Source: Clostridium fungisolvens
GTDB taxonomy: Bacteria > Bacillota > Clostridia > Clostridiales > Clostridiaceae
Direction: 5' to 3'
NCBI RefSeq assembly: GCF_014193895.1
Contig: NZ_BLZR01000001.1
Coordinates: 2,232,001 to 2,296,000, forward strand
Length of the DNA: 64,000 bases
The notes beneath the pieces are model-generated. The model saw nothing but the letters and a program-made list of their open reading frames with translations. It made no database searches and had not been told where the DNA came from. Position 1 is the first letter of the stretch. Each line of letters starts with the position of its first letter. Below, piece by piece: positions 34,188 to 43,601 of the stretch. Both the position numbers and the translations under genes were made by a program.

Positions 34188-36125
34188 TTGAAAAGAATTA
34201 ATCTACTGGATACTAATACTTCAAATAAAATAGCAGCTGGAGAAGTTGTCGAAAGACCTTCTTCAGTGGTTAAAGAGCTAATAGAGAATAGTATAGATGC
34301 TAAAGCTAAGAAGATAGTCTTAGAGATAGAAAACGGCGGAGAAAGTCTTATAAAGGTTACTGATGATGGCAATGGAATACATCCAGATGATATCGAGAAA
34401 GCATTTATGCCTCATGCTACTAGCAAAATACAAACAATTGAGGATGTTTATAATATAAACACATTAGGTTTTAGAGGTGAAGCGCTTCCGAGTATTGCTT
34501 CAATATCTTATATAAACATAAAATCCAAGAGTGCTGAGTTTGATACTGGTAGGATGCTTCAAATCGAAGGTGGAAAAACAGTTATAAATGAAGAAGTGAG
34601 CATGCCAAATGGAACTCAAATCGAAGTAAAAGATTTGTTTTTCAACGTTCCTGCCAGAAAAAAGTTTTTAAAATCTCAATCTAGAGAAGCTGCTTTGATA
34701 AATGAGATAATAAGTAGAATAGCTATAGCTAACCCTGACATAGCTATTGAATATCATAACAATGGAAAAAAGGTATTTAATACATATGGAAATGGCAACA
34801 TGCTAGATGCTATAAGAACGATATTTGGCAAGAATATAGTAGATAACCTCATTTATTTTGAAGGTCATACTGATACTTCTTCTGCTTATGGATATATAGG
34901 CAAAGAAGAAATAAGCAGAGGTTCTCGTAATAATCAAATTCTTTTTGTAAATAAACGTTATGTAAAAAACAGATTAGCTACTGTAGCTGTTGAAAATGCT
35001 TTTAAATCTTTCAGTACAGTAAATAAGTTTCCGTTTTTTATTCTACTTATTGATATTTATCCTGAGCTTATAGATGTTAACATTCATCCCCAAAAAGCTG
35101 AAATAAAATTTAAGGATGATAGAAGTATATATAAGATTGCTTTTGATAGTGTTCATAAAGCGTTAAAAGATGATGTTTTTGAGTCTTTTAAATTACCGGA
35201 AGAACAAGTTCATGAGGAAAAGGTAGAAAATATTCCACTAGATTTAGATTTTCATAATTTTGATAAAGTTTATCATCCATATGTAAAGCCTCAAAATGAT
35301 TATATAGTTAAAGAAAATGATGATGAAGCTACTTATGAAGATAAGCAGCAAGTTGTAGACTTACCTGTTGATTTAAAACCTATTTCTTTTAATGCTGAAG
35401 AGGTAGCAGTCAACAACCAAAATGATGAGGATGATAATAGGTATTTAGAAGTAAGTAGACCTTATGTTGAAAGTAACCAGAGCGTTGAAACTGATAGCTC
35501 AGTTAAGAATACTTATAAAGTCGTAGAAGAAAAGAGTAATGCTAAAATACCTAACCTTAGAATTATAGGTCAGTTTAACAAAACATATATTATAGGTGAA
35601 TACGACGATACCATGTACTTAATTGATCAGCATGCAGCACACGAAAAAATCCTTTTTGAAAAATACCTAAAGGATATAGAAAACTCTCATATACAGGTTC
35701 AAAGCTTACTGGTACCTTGTGTAATAAATTTAATAATGGACGACTATGAGATTATTCTAGAAAATAAATCAATATTTGAAAAAGCAGGTTTTCTTATCGA
35801 GGATTTTGGAGATAATAGTATATTGTTAAAGGAAGTTCCTTACTTTTTGGATAAACTTAATCCTAAAAGTCTGCTCCTAGATCTTATTGATAATTTAAAA
35901 AATCTTGGTTCAGGCAAGACTACTGAAGTTAAGTATAATAGAATTGCCACAATGGCTTGTAAAGCTGCTGTAAAAGCTCATGATTTGTTAAGTACCGAAG
36001 AGATGTATGAACTACTAAATACTCTTAGATTCATCGATGACCCGTTTCATTGCCCACATGGAAGGCCTACAATAATTAAATTAACGCTTAATGAATTAGA
36101 AAAGAAATTTAGAAGGATACAATAA
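34188..36125 (+). CDS. mutL: DNA mismatch repair protein MutL with endonuclease motif, TTG start
   Basis: The GHKL ATPase domain shows ELIENSIDAKAKK, DDGNGI, ATSKI and GFRGEALPSIASIS. A linker of low conservation follows (about 335-445). The C-terminal dimerisation domain contains DQHAAHEKILFEKYL from D480, matching the metal-dependent nicking motif DQHA(x)2E(x)4E of organisms without MutH. The 645-residue length is typical. Start is TTG with AGGTGGTGA upstream. Confidence 0.96.
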   Translation: MKRINLLDTNTSNKIAAGEVVERPSSVVKELIENSIDAKAKKIVLEIENGGESLIKVTDDGNGIHPDDIEKAFMPHATSKIQTIEDVYNINTLGFRGEALPSIASISYINIKSKSAEFDTGRMLQIEGGKTVINEEVSMPNGTQIEVKDLFFNVPARKKFLKSQSREAALINEIISRIAIANPDIAIEYHNNGKKVFNTYGNGNMLDAIRTIFGKNIVDNLIYFEGHTDTSSAYGYIGKEEISRGSRNNQILFVNKRYVKNRLATVAVENAFKSFSTVNKFPFFILLIDIYPELIDVNIHPQKAEIKFKDDRSIYKIAFDSVHKALKDDVFESFKLPEEQVHEEKVENIPLDLDFHNFDKVYHPYVKPQNDYIVKENDDEATYEDKQQVVDLPVDLKPISFNAEEVAVNNQNDEDDNRYLEVSRPYVESNQSVETDSSVKNTYKVVEEKSNAKIPNLRIIGQFNKTYIIGEYDDTMYLIDQHAAHEKILFEKYLKDIENSHIQVQSLLVPCVINLIMDDYEIILENKSIFEKAGFLIEDFGDNSILLKEVPYFLDKLNPKSLLLDLIDNLKNLGSGKTTEVKYNRIATMACKAAVKAHDLLSTEEMYELLNTLRFIDDPFHCPHGRPTIIKLTLNELEKKFRRIQ

Positions 36126-36137
36126 AGGAATAGACTT

Positions 36138-37070
36138 ATGGAAAAGAAGAAATTATTAGTACTCGGAGGACCTACTGCAGTTGGAAAAACTGATATATCC
36201 ATAAAATTAGCTAAAGAGCTAAATGGCGAAATAATATCAGCTGATTCGATGCAAATATATAAATACATGGATATAGGTTCTGCAAAAGTTACGGAAGTTG
36301 AGATGGATGGGGTTAAACATTATATGATTGATGTTGTACATCCTAAAGATGAATTCAGTGTTTCAGACTTCAAAGATCTAGCTAAAGGCTATATCGAGGA
36401 TATATACAGCAGAGGCAAATTACCTATAATTGCAGGAGGTACTGGTTTATATATAGATTCAATAATATGCAACTTAAGCTTTACTGATAGTAAGAAGGAT
36501 GAAGAATATAGAGTTTATCTAGAAAGTTTAGCTGACGAACATGGAAACAAATATATTCATGAGATGCTTAAGGTTATTGATATGGAAAGTTATGAAAATA
36601 TCCATTTCAATAATAGAAAAAGAGTTATAAGAGCCCTTGAGGTACATAAAACTACAGGAAAAAAGTTTAGTGAGTATAAAGAAAAAGAATCTATTTATCA
36701 ATGCGATTATGATCTTTATTATTATGTTCTAACCATGGATAGAGAAAAACTTTATAACCGTATTAATAAAAGAGTAGACATTATGCTTGATAATGGCCTA
36801 ATTGAAGAAGTAAAGATGTTAATGGATATGAATCTTACTCCAGAAATGCAGTCAATGAAGGGGATAGGTTATAAAGAGATTTTATACTACCTACAGGATA
36901 AAATTTCTTTGGAAAAAGCTATAGAGCTGATAAAACAAGGAAGTAGAAACTACGCAAAAAGGCAACTCACATGGTTTAGAAAAGACCCTCGAGTTGTATA
37001 TTTAGATAAGGATATATTGTCAGATGGCGAAATAATAAACAAAATAGTTGATGACATAAATATTCAATAG
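36138..37070 (+). CDS. miaA: tRNA dimethylallyltransferase
   Basis: MiaA transfers a dimethylallyl group to A37 of tRNAs, giving the substrate of MiaB. The 310-residue protein has the P-loop GGPTAVGKTD (residues 10-19), ISADSMQIYKYMDIGSAKV, GGTGLYIDS, FNNRKRVIRALEV and RNYAKRQLTWFRKDPRV. It lies 12 nt after mutL and 45 nt before hfq, an order conserved across clostridia. The RBS is AAGGAATAG. Confidence 0.96.
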   Translation: MEKKKLLVLGGPTAVGKTDISIKLAKELNGEIISADSMQIYKYMDIGSAKVTEVEMDGVKHYMIDVVHPKDEFSVSDFKDLAKGYIEDIYSRGKLPIIAGGTGLYIDSIICNLSFTDSKKDEEYRVYLESLADEHGNKYIHEMLKVIDMESYENIHFNNRKRVIRALEVHKTTGKKFSEYKEKESIYQCDYDLYYYVLTMDREKLYNRINKRVDIMLDNGLIEEVKMLMDMNLTPEMQSMKGIGYKEILYYLQDKISLEKAIELIKQGSRNYAKRQLTWFRKDPRVVYLDKDILSDGEIINKIVDDINIQ

Positions 37071-37115
37071 CATTATAATAATATATAAGATTAAGAAAAT
37101 TTGGAGGTTACGGTT

Positions 37116-37361
37116 ATGAACAAGTCAACAAATAATTTACAGGACATTTTCCTAAATGGCGCAAGAAAGAATAAGATTTTAGTTATAATACATTTAGTTA
37201 ACGGATTCCAATTGAAAGGTTTTGTAAAGGGTTTTGATAGCTTTACTGTTGTTCTAGATTCAGATGGAAAACAGATGCTAGTTTATAAACATGCGATAAC
37301 TACAGTAACCCCAGCAAAGCCAATACTATTTAATACACCACAAGTTGATGAAAGTTTATAA
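37116..37361 (+). CDS. hfq: RNA chaperone Hfq
   Basis: The 81-residue Sm-like protein has Sm1 NGFQLKGFVKGFDSFTVVL and Sm2 YKHAITTV. The last differs slightly from the common YKHAIST. It forms hexamers that bind sRNAs and mRNAs. TTGGAGG 8 nt upstream favours the ATG at 37116 over the in-frame TTG at 37101. It is downstream of miaA as in many bacteria and ends with a perfect terminator. Confidence 0.96.
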   Translation: MNKSTNNLQDIFLNGARKNKILVIIHLVNGFQLKGFVKGFDSFTVVLDSDGKQMLVYKHAITTVTPAKPILFNTPQVDESL

Positions 37362-37370
37362 GTATTAGCA

Positions 37371-37400
37371 TAGGCAAACAAATTGTTTGCCTAATTTTTA
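37371..37400 (+). terminator. terminator of miaA-hfq
   Basis: TAGGCAAACAA and TTGTTTGCCTA form a stem with a minimal loop, followed by ATTTTTATT. Confidence 0.85.
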
Positions 37401-37453
37401 TTCATATGATAATATTAAGGTTATTGTTTTAGGATAAATTTGGAGGTTTATAC

Positions 37454-38734
37454 ATGTTTGATATTACAAAAGAATTTTTAAGAAAAAGCTATAATATTAG
37501 CGAAAATACCTTTGCTCTTTATGAAAAGGCTATTGAAGATGTACAAGAGCAATTTGATATGTATGATGAAATACGAGAGTTTAATCAATTAAAGGTTCTT
37601 AATGCACTTCAAGAAGAAAGAATAAGTGACACGCATTTTACTAACTCTTCTGGTTATGGATATGGCGATGTTGGTAGAGATGCTTTAGATAAGGTTTATG
37701 CGAGAGTTTTTAACACAGAGAGTGCGTTAGTTAGACCGCATTTTGTAAATGGAACTCATGCTATAGGAGCTGCTTTGTTTGGGAATCTTAGACCTAATGA
37801 TACTTTATTTACTGTAAGTGGTAAGCCGTATGATACTTTACATAATATTATTGGAATAAGCGGAAATGAAAACATAGGTTCTTTAAAAGAATATGGTGTT
37901 AATTATAAACAAGCGGATTTGACTCCAAAAGGAAAATTCGATTTTGAAGTAATAGAAAAAGAGTTAAGAGAAGATAAAAGCATAAAAGTTGTACATATGC
38001 AAAGAAGTACAGGTTATGGATGGAGAAATTCTTTTTCTGTAGCAGAATTAGGAGAAGCCATAAAGCTTGTAAAATCAATTAGAGAAGATGTTATAGTGTT
38101 TGTGGACAACTGTTATGGAGAATTTATTGATACTATTGAACCAACAGATGTTGGCGCTGATTTAATAGCTGGTTCCTTAATTAAAAATATAGGTGGCGGG
38201 ATAGCGCCTACAGGTGGATATATAGCAGGTAAGAGTGCATACGTAGAACAGGCTGCATTCAGATTGACCATCCCTGGAATAGGAGGAGAGTGCGGTTCTA
38301 CTTTTGGAGTAATGAGACAGTTATTCCAAGGTTTATTTCTTGCACCTCATGTAGCTATTGAGGCTGTAAAAGGAGCGGTATTCTGTGCTAGAATCATGGA
38401 ACTTGCAGATTTTGAGGTTCTACCAAAGTTTGATGAAAAAAGAAGCGATATAATTCAGGCTATTAAATTCAATAATCCTGAAAAGCTAATTAAGTTCTGT
38501 AAGGGAATCCAAAAAGGATCGCCTGTAGACTCTTTTGTTGAATGTGAACCATGGGATATGCCTGGATATAACGATCAAGTTATAATGGCTGCAGGAGCAT
38601 TTATACAGGGATCATCTATTGAATTATCTGCAGATGCACCTATTAGAGAACCTTATATTGCATACTTGCAAGGTGGATTAACTTTTGATCATGCAAAAAT
38701 AGGTATATTAATAGCTTTATCTAATATAGGCTAA
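37454..38734 (+). CDS. methionine gamma-lyase / aluminium resistance family PLP protein
   Basis: The 426-residue fold-type I enzyme matches the family (YnbB in B. subtilis) found next to hfq in many Firmicutes. It shows HFTNSSGYGYGDVGRD, RPHFVNGTHAIGAALFGNLRP, HMQRSTGYGWR and DNCYGEF. The likely PLP lysine is K244 in AGSLIKNIGGGIAPTGGYIAG. Annotated as aluminium resistance or methionine gamma-lyase, its real reaction is unsettled. RBS TTGGAGG is strong, and a terminator follows. Confidence 0.88.
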   Translation: MFDITKEFLRKSYNISENTFALYEKAIEDVQEQFDMYDEIREFNQLKVLNALQEERISDTHFTNSSGYGYGDVGRDALDKVYARVFNTESALVRPHFVNGTHAIGAALFGNLRPNDTLFTVSGKPYDTLHNIIGISGNENIGSLKEYGVNYKQADLTPKGKFDFEVIEKELREDKSIKVVHMQRSTGYGWRNSFSVAELGEAIKLVKSIREDVIVFVDNCYGEFIDTIEPTDVGADLIAGSLIKNIGGGIAPTGGYIAGKSAYVEQAAFRLTIPGIGGECGSTFGVMRQLFQGLFLAPHVAIEAVKGAVFCARIMELADFEVLPKFDEKRSDIIQAIKFNNPEKLIKFCKGIQKGSPVDSFVECEPWDMPGYNDQVIMAAGAFIQGSSIELSADAPIREPYIAYLQGGLTFDHAKIGILIALSNIG

Positions 38735-38751
38735 TTAAACTTAAGCAAAAT

Positions 38752-38780
38752 AAAAAGAACGGATTGAACCGTTCTTTTTT
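38752..38780. terminator. bidirectional terminator, YnbB-like gene and lexA
   Basis: AAAAAGAACGG and CCGTTCTTTTT flank a short loop, with T tracts in both directions. lexA ends 24 nt to the right on the other strand. Confidence 0.8.
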
Positions 38781-38803
38781 ATTATCGAAGTTTTTTATGT
38801 AAA

Positions 38804-39406
38804 CTAATATGATCTAAATAATCCAACTAAACGTCCTAAGATAGCGCAGTCATCTACTATTATTGGATCCATTGTTTTATTTTCAGGTTGTAATCTTATG
38901 TGATCATTTTCCTTGAAGAATCTTTTTATAGTAGCTTCTGTTTCAATTAAAGCAACAACTATTTCTCCATTGTTAGCATGACTAGATTGCTCTATTATAG
39001 CAAGATCACCATCTTCTATGCCAACATCTACCATACTATTACCACTAACTCTTAGAGCAAATAGTTCATTATCATGTTTGATGTAGTCTATAGGCATAGG
39101 AAAAACATCTTCTACATTTTCAGTTGCAAGTATTGGTTCACCTGCAGTTACCTTACCAACTATAGGTATATGTATCATTTCTTTTCTAGGCGTAGATAAC
39201 TCAGCTATTTCTAAAGCTCTTGGCTTAGTAGGATCTCTCTTTATTAAACCCTTTTTTTCCAATCTTTTAAGATGACCATGAACAGTTGATGTTGATTTTA
39301 ATGAAACAGCTTCACATATTTCTCTTACTGAAGGTGGGTATCCTTTGTTTTCAGTATAATTTTTTAGGAATTCATATATCTCATTTTGTTTAGTATTTTC
39401 AAGCAT
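38804..39406 (-). CDS. lexA: SOS repressor LexA
   Basis: LexA represses DNA-damage genes and cleaves itself when RecA filaments form. The 200-residue protein has the winged helix with YPPSVREICEAVSLKSTSTVHGHLKRLEKKGLI. The cleavage site is Ala88-Gly89 in KVTAGEP, the nucleophile is S124 (VSGNSMVD) and the base is K161 (EATIKRFF). It has GAGAGGTG before its ATG. A LexA box overlaps its own -35, so it is autoregulated. Confidence 0.97.
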   Translation of the reverse strand: MLENTKQNEIYEFLKNYTENKGYPPSVREICEAVSLKSTSTVHGHLKRLEKKGLIKRDPTKPRALEIAELSTPRKEMIHIPIVGKVTAGEPILATENVEDVFPMPIDYIKHDNELFALRVSGNSMVDVGIEDGDLAIIEQSSHANNGEIVVALIETEATIKRFFKENDHIRLQPENKTMDPIIVDDCAILGRLVGLFRSY

Positions 39407-39435
39407 AACTTACACCTCTCAATCTAATTAACTAA

Positions 39436-39475
39436 ATTATATCACAGATGTTAGTAGTAATCAAACGAACGTTCT
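39436..39475 (-). promoter_or_regulatory. lexA promoter with LexA box
   Basis: On the minus strand TTGATT (39459-39464) and TATAAT (39436-39441) are 17 nt apart. AGAACGTTCGTTTG (39462-39475) overlaps the -35 and fits the Gram-positive LexA consensus CGAACRNRYGTTYG except at two positions. Confidence 0.8.
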
Positions 39476-39806
39476 CTATTTATTGATATTATTGCTAAGG
39501 TTTGATATAATTACTTGGTATATTAACATATAATATTGACAATACATGCAAAGTAGAATAGTATACTTTAGTAGAACTATAACTTTGTGTTTTATTTTAT
39601 TGAGTGAAGGTTGTAAAATCATTAGATAATTGAAGATTATTACAAATTTATATTTAAAGATAGAGTGGAGATAATCATAGATAAAAAGATATTCAATTTC
39701 TGCTATTTTAAATGAATAAGTTAATTTGTACAGTCAATAATCTATATAAGCGATATCTTTTACAATGTGAACTTAATATTATAATCTTTAGGATAGGAGA
39801 GAAGAA
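39476..39806 (+). other. leader region before the acidic protein gene
   Basis: TTGACA (39536-39541) and TAGTAT (39559-39564) are 17 nt apart and would give an untranslated leader of about 235 nt for the gene at 39807. No known riboswitch motif or clear hairpin is visible. The rest is AT-rich with no supported frame. Confidence 0.4.
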
Positions 39807-40190
39807 ATGAATACAAACGGAAATCTAGCAGATGAGTTATGTGATATTTTCCCTAACAAGGTATGCGATAATTGCGGAAAATGCCTTGAAAACGAGGGGG
39901 TAGACCTAAAAGCTATTAAGATTGAAGATATAGCTAGAAATGTTGATGAGAATGATTTTGTTGAAGAAGAATTAATAGAGTTAGATGAAGACAATTATGA
40001 TGATTTAGATCTAGATGGCGTTGACGATGAAAGTGATGAAGTAATCTATGAAGATGAAGAATACGAAGACGCTTGGGATCATATAGAATACATAGATGAT
40101 TTACAAGATATATTAGATGACGATATAAGTATACAAAAGCTAACTGAAGAAGTTTATCCTGGTCTAATTAAAATTAAGAGAAGAGAGTAG
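39807..40190 (+). CDS. acidic protein with an N-terminal Cys motif, unknown function
   Basis: The 127-residue protein has four Cys in CDIFPNKVCDNCGKC (residues 12-27), likely a metal or Fe-S site. A strongly acidic middle follows (more than half Asp/Glu over about 50-105), then a short conserved-looking tail SIQKLTEEVYPGLIKIKRRE. It has AGGATAGGAGAG before its ATG. I recall similar clostridial hypothetical proteins but no function. It sits between lexA and a tyrosine recombinase gene. Confidence 0.7.
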   Translation: MNTNGNLADELCDIFPNKVCDNCGKCLENEGVDLKAIKIEDIARNVDENDFVEEELIELDEDNYDDLDLDGVDDESDEVIYEDEEYEDAWDHIEYIDDLQDILDDDISIQKLTEEVYPGLIKIKRRE

Positions 40191-40217
40191 AAGAGCGTTC
40201 ATTTTGAACGCTCTATT
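40191..40217. terminator. bidirectional terminator, acidic protein and recombinase
   Basis: AAGAGCGTTC and GAACGCTCT enclose ATTTT. The minus-strand recombinase stop codon (40213-40215) is inside the right arm. Confidence 0.75.
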
Positions 40218-41214
40218 TATATCTATTTATTTTTGAAAGTGGATTTGAATTTACAGCTTCTCTTAGACCTTCGTCATCTATATGAGTATATATCTGTGTA
40301 GTTGAAACGCTTTCGTGACCTAATATTTGTTGAAGGCTTCTTATATCAACATTGCCGTACTTATACATTAGGGTAGCAGCAGTGTGTCTAAGTTTATGAG
40401 GAGTGTATTTATCTTGTGTTAATCCGCTGTTTGTAATATGTTTTTTCACCAGGATTTCAACGGTTCTTTTATCGATTTTTTTATTTCTAGAAGAAAGAAA
40501 TAAAAACTTTTTGTTTTCTGCATCGCATTTAGAAGAATCTCTTGCGGCAATATATTTTTGAATTGAATCCAGAGAAGCTTCGTTTAAATATACAGTTCTT
40601 TCTTTATTACCTTTACCTATTATGGTAAGAGTGTCATTTTTGATTTTATCTATTTGGATATTACATAATTCAGATAATCTTAATCCGCAATTTAAAAATA
40701 GTGTTAAAATACAATAATCCCTTAAATAATTTTTATTTTTCTGATCTAAGGAATTAAGCAAATTGATGCTTTGATCTAATGTAAGATATACTGGATGTCT
40801 TTTGCTTATCTTAGGTGTTTCTAATTCTACAGTAGGATCTTCAGTAAGGATTTTTGCCTTTGTAGAAATAAACTTGAAATAAGATTTTAAAGCGGCGACC
40901 TTTCTAGCTCTGGCATAAGTTCCATTGATTCTTTGTTTTTCTACAAAACTCATAAAGGCGTATAGATCAGTAAGTTTTATAGTCCTTAAGAAGTTTTCAT
41001 CTATATCTGTTAAAGGAATTTCATTAAAATCAATTTCAGGATTACATAATCCTTTATATAATTTTATAAATCTAAAAAATACAGTTAAATCGAATTTATA
41101 CCCAGCAATAGTTCTTTCGGATTTACCTTTTATTGTTTCTAGGTAATTTAAAAAATCTATAACTGAATTTGGCAGGTTATTATATGCTTGAATTGCTTTT
41201 ATATCATATTTCAT
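40213..41214 (-). CDS. tyrosine recombinase of the XerC/XerD type
   Basis: The 333-residue protein has an N-terminal SAM-like core-binding domain (about 15-125) and a catalytic domain. The active residues are R179 (GLRLSEL), K201 (IIGKGNKER), H273 and R276 (HKLRH), H300 (LGH) and nucleophile Y309 (TQIYTH). It is a typical chromosomal Xer-like integrase and not part of an obvious element. No att sites or cargo are seen nearby. Clostridia often carry such a gene close to lexA. Whether it resolves chromosome dimers or has another role is not decided here. RBS is AAGGAGATTTTTCA. Confidence 0.85.
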   Translation of the reverse strand: MKYDIKAIQAYNNLPNSVIDFLNYLETIKGKSERTIAGYKFDLTVFFRFIKLYKGLCNPEIDFNEIPLTDIDENFLRTIKLTDLYAFMSFVEKQRINGTYARARKVAALKSYFKFISTKAKILTEDPTVELETPKISKRHPVYLTLDQSINLLNSLDQKNKNYLRDYCILTLFLNCGLRLSELCNIQIDKIKNDTLTIIGKGNKERTVYLNEASLDSIQKYIAARDSSKCDAENKKFLFLSSRNKKIDKRTVEILVKKHITNSGLTQDKYTPHKLRHTAATLMYKYGNVDIRSLQQILGHESVSTTQIYTHIDDEGLREAVNSNPLSKINRYK

Positions 41215-41968
41215 TGAAAAATCTCCTTAATCATCGGTTCTTTTTAAATTATACCATATTTTCCTTTAAAAATATAGGATAATTTCGCTAAATTAGCATT
41301 TAGCGAAATTAATTTTACGCTTTTTTAGGAGTTTTTACTGATTTTAATCATATAAATCATCATTTCTTGCTTTGATCTTTCAATTTTCTTTATAAGCTCA
41401 ATGATTTTGTCTTTAAATTTATACCAATTTAAAATATGCTAAATTTGATCACTTGATTATATGATTTTTAATTTATTAGCGAGAATTTATTTTTATTCTA
41501 TAAAACTACATATTTTGCCAATAAAATCTTCTTTAAAAATAACCTTGCATTTTGACGAAAATTTTCTACGGAGAATTTTTAAAATCATTACTATGTATCT
41601 TACATAATTTCTAAAAATCTTATTTTTCTACAAATTAACTATTTATTTTTGTTGAATTTTATTATAATTATTTGAAATGCTATATTAAATATTCTTATAA
41701 CAATTAATATTAACTTATTATACTAATACTTAATGTTTTTTATTTATTCATATATTTAAATATATACTTAAAACCTTTATTTTTTATTCGTAAATCACAT
41801 ATCACTTAAAAATGTAAGATTAAGCTTAGTTGATATCATAACTTTATTTTATTACTTCTTTATTTTCTACAAATGAGAATTATTTTCTCTTTCTACTTTT
41901 ATTGTTAATAACCTCCAATAAGTTCATAACATAACATATTAAACATTATGTAAAGTTGATATTAATAA
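41215..41968. other. 750-base AT-rich gap, no supported gene
   Basis: Six-frame reading shows only short frames without RBS. The one clear structure is a hairpin at 41281-41310 (AATTTCGCTAAA / TTTAGCGAAATT, 6-nt loop), upstream of the recombinase. An AGG-rich site with no start codon lies near 41910 on the minus strand, possibly the remains of a lost gene. Confidence 0.5.
41281..41310. repeat. 12-bp perfect inverted repeat
   Basis: AATTTCGCTAAA and TTTAGCGAAATT enclose TTAGCA. It is terminator-like but without a gene to end. On the plus strand AATTTTACGCTTTTTT follows. Confidence 0.6.
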
Positions 41969-42008
41969 AATAAGGTTAAGAAATCTAATTTGATTTCTTA
42001 ACCTTATT
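41969..42008 (-). terminator. terminator of purB
   Basis: AATAAGGTTAAGAAATC / GATTTCTTAACCTTATT is a perfect 17-bp stem with a 6-nt loop, just downstream of the purB stop. Confidence 0.85.
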
Positions 42009-42027
42009 AATTTGAATTTAAATTCTA

Positions 42028-43458
42028 TTAAACATTAATTTGAGCTTCTACACCTAATAATTCTTTATTAGCTTCAAGCACTGGTGAAACTTCATCTCTT
42101 AAGAATTCAACCACTTGACCTGGTGCTCTACCAACAAATTTAATCGGATCTATTATGTTGTATATTTCTTCTTTGGATAATAAGAAACTATCATCAGCAA
42201 CAATTCTTTCTATTAAATCATTGTTCAATCCTTCTTCTTTCACTCTTCTAGCTGCATCCATTGAATGTACTCTTATTTTCTCGTGCATTTCTTGTCTGTC
42301 TGCTCCCCTTTTTACAGCTTCCATCATTATGTTTTCTGTAGCCATAAAAGGTAATTCGTTAAACACATGTGCTGATATTACTTTATCATACACAACCATG
42401 TTTTCGGCTATATTTATATAAAGATTTAAAACTCCATCTAAAGCTAAGAAAGCTTCAGCTACAGCTATTCTCTTATTTGCAGAATCATCTAGGGTTCTTT
42501 CAAACCATTGAGTAGAAGCTGTTATAGCAGGATTTAAAGCATCTACAACTATGTATCTAGCTAAAGCGCCCATTCTTTCTGAACGCATAGGATTTCTCTT
42601 ATACGCCATTGCTGAAGATCCTATTTGATTTTTTTCAAACGGCTCCTCTACTTCCTTCATACTTTGAAGAAGTCTTAAGTCATTACTGAACTTGTAAGCA
42701 CTTTGAGCCACTTCAGATAATGTATTAAGTACTATAGAATCAACTTTTCTAGGATATGTCTGGCCAGTTACAGCATAACTACTAGTATACCCCATTTTTT
42801 CAGCAACCATTTTATCTAAGGTTCTTATTTTTTCTTCATCGCCATCAAACAAAGTCATAAAACTTGCTTGAGTTCCGGTAGTTCCTTTAACTCCTCTTAG
42901 CTTTAGCTTTTCGATAACAAAGTCTAAGTTTTCAAGATCGATCAGTAGATCTTGAATCCATAATGTAGCTCTCTTCCCTACTGTGGTAAGCTGAGCTGGT
43001 TGGAAATGTGTAAATCCAAGTGTAGGTAAATCTTTATATTTATTTGCAAAATTACTTAAATGATTTATAACATTTATAAGCTTCTTTTTAACTAATAATA
43101 AAGCATCTCTCATTATTATTATGTCAGTATTGTCCCCTACATAACAACTAGTTGCTCCTAGATGAATTATTCCTTTAGCACTAGGACATTGTAATCCGTA
43201 CGCATATACATGACTCATAACATCATGTCTTACTTCTTTTTCTTTCTTTATTGCTTCATCATAATTTATATCGTATATATGCTCTTTGAGCTCATTAACT
43301 TGCTCTTCAGTTATATTTAATCCTAATTCCCTTTCGCTCTCCGCTAGTACTACCCAAAGCTTTCTCCAAGTAGAAAACTTCATATCGTCGGAAAATAAAT
43401 ACGACATCTCTTTAGATGCATATCTTGAATTTAAAGGTGTGCTATACAAATTTCTCAT
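42028..43458 (-). CDS. purB: adenylosuccinate lyase
   Basis: PurB cleaves SAICAR and adenylosuccinate in purine synthesis. The 476-residue protein shows the fumarase/aspartase-fold signature GSSAMAYKRNPMRSER with its catalytic Ser, HLGATSCYVGDNTD, GFTHFQPAQLTTVGKR and GVKGTTGTQASF. AGGAGG six nt upstream puts the start at the ATG of MRNLYSTPL, not at the upstream in-frame ATG at 43503, which would add 15 hydrophobic residues. It is monocistronic and has no purine riboswitch in the 145-nt gap upstream. Confidence 0.95.
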   Translation of the reverse strand: MRNLYSTPLNSRYASKEMSYLFSDDMKFSTWRKLWVVLAESERELGLNITEEQVNELKEHIYDINYDEAIKKEKEVRHDVMSHVYAYGLQCPSAKGIIHLGATSCYVGDNTDIIIMRDALLLVKKKLINVINHLSNFANKYKDLPTLGFTHFQPAQLTTVGKRATLWIQDLLIDLENLDFVIEKLKLRGVKGTTGTQASFMTLFDGDEEKIRTLDKMVAEKMGYTSSYAVTGQTYPRKVDSIVLNTLSEVAQSAYKFSNDLRLLQSMKEVEEPFEKNQIGSSAMAYKRNPMRSERMGALARYIVVDALNPAITASTQWFERTLDDSANKRIAVAEAFLALDGVLNLYINIAENMVVYDKVISAHVFNELPFMATENIMMEAVKRGADRQEMHEKIRVHSMDAARRVKEEGLNNDLIERIVADDSFLLSKEEIYNIIDPIKFVGRAPGQVVEFLRDEVSPVLEANKELLGVEAQINV

Positions 43459-43601
43459 TTTCTTTCCTCCTGCGAATAAAATGTAAAAAAATACAGTTAT
43501 CATTCGTATTATATCATATTTTTTCTTTTTTTACAGGTATATTTTATTATTTATTTTAATATATATACTATGGGAATTTAATTTGATGGGAGTTGAAAAT
43601 T

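Noticed and set aside
40213..41214. Integrase marking a genomic island
   Set aside because: The recombinase is of chromosomal Xer type, and no phage genes, tRNA target or direct-repeat att sites are nearby.
41900..41925. Minus-strand GGAGG suggesting a gene in the 41-42 kb gap
   Set aside because: The downstream frame has ATA where a start is expected and closes after about 12 codons.
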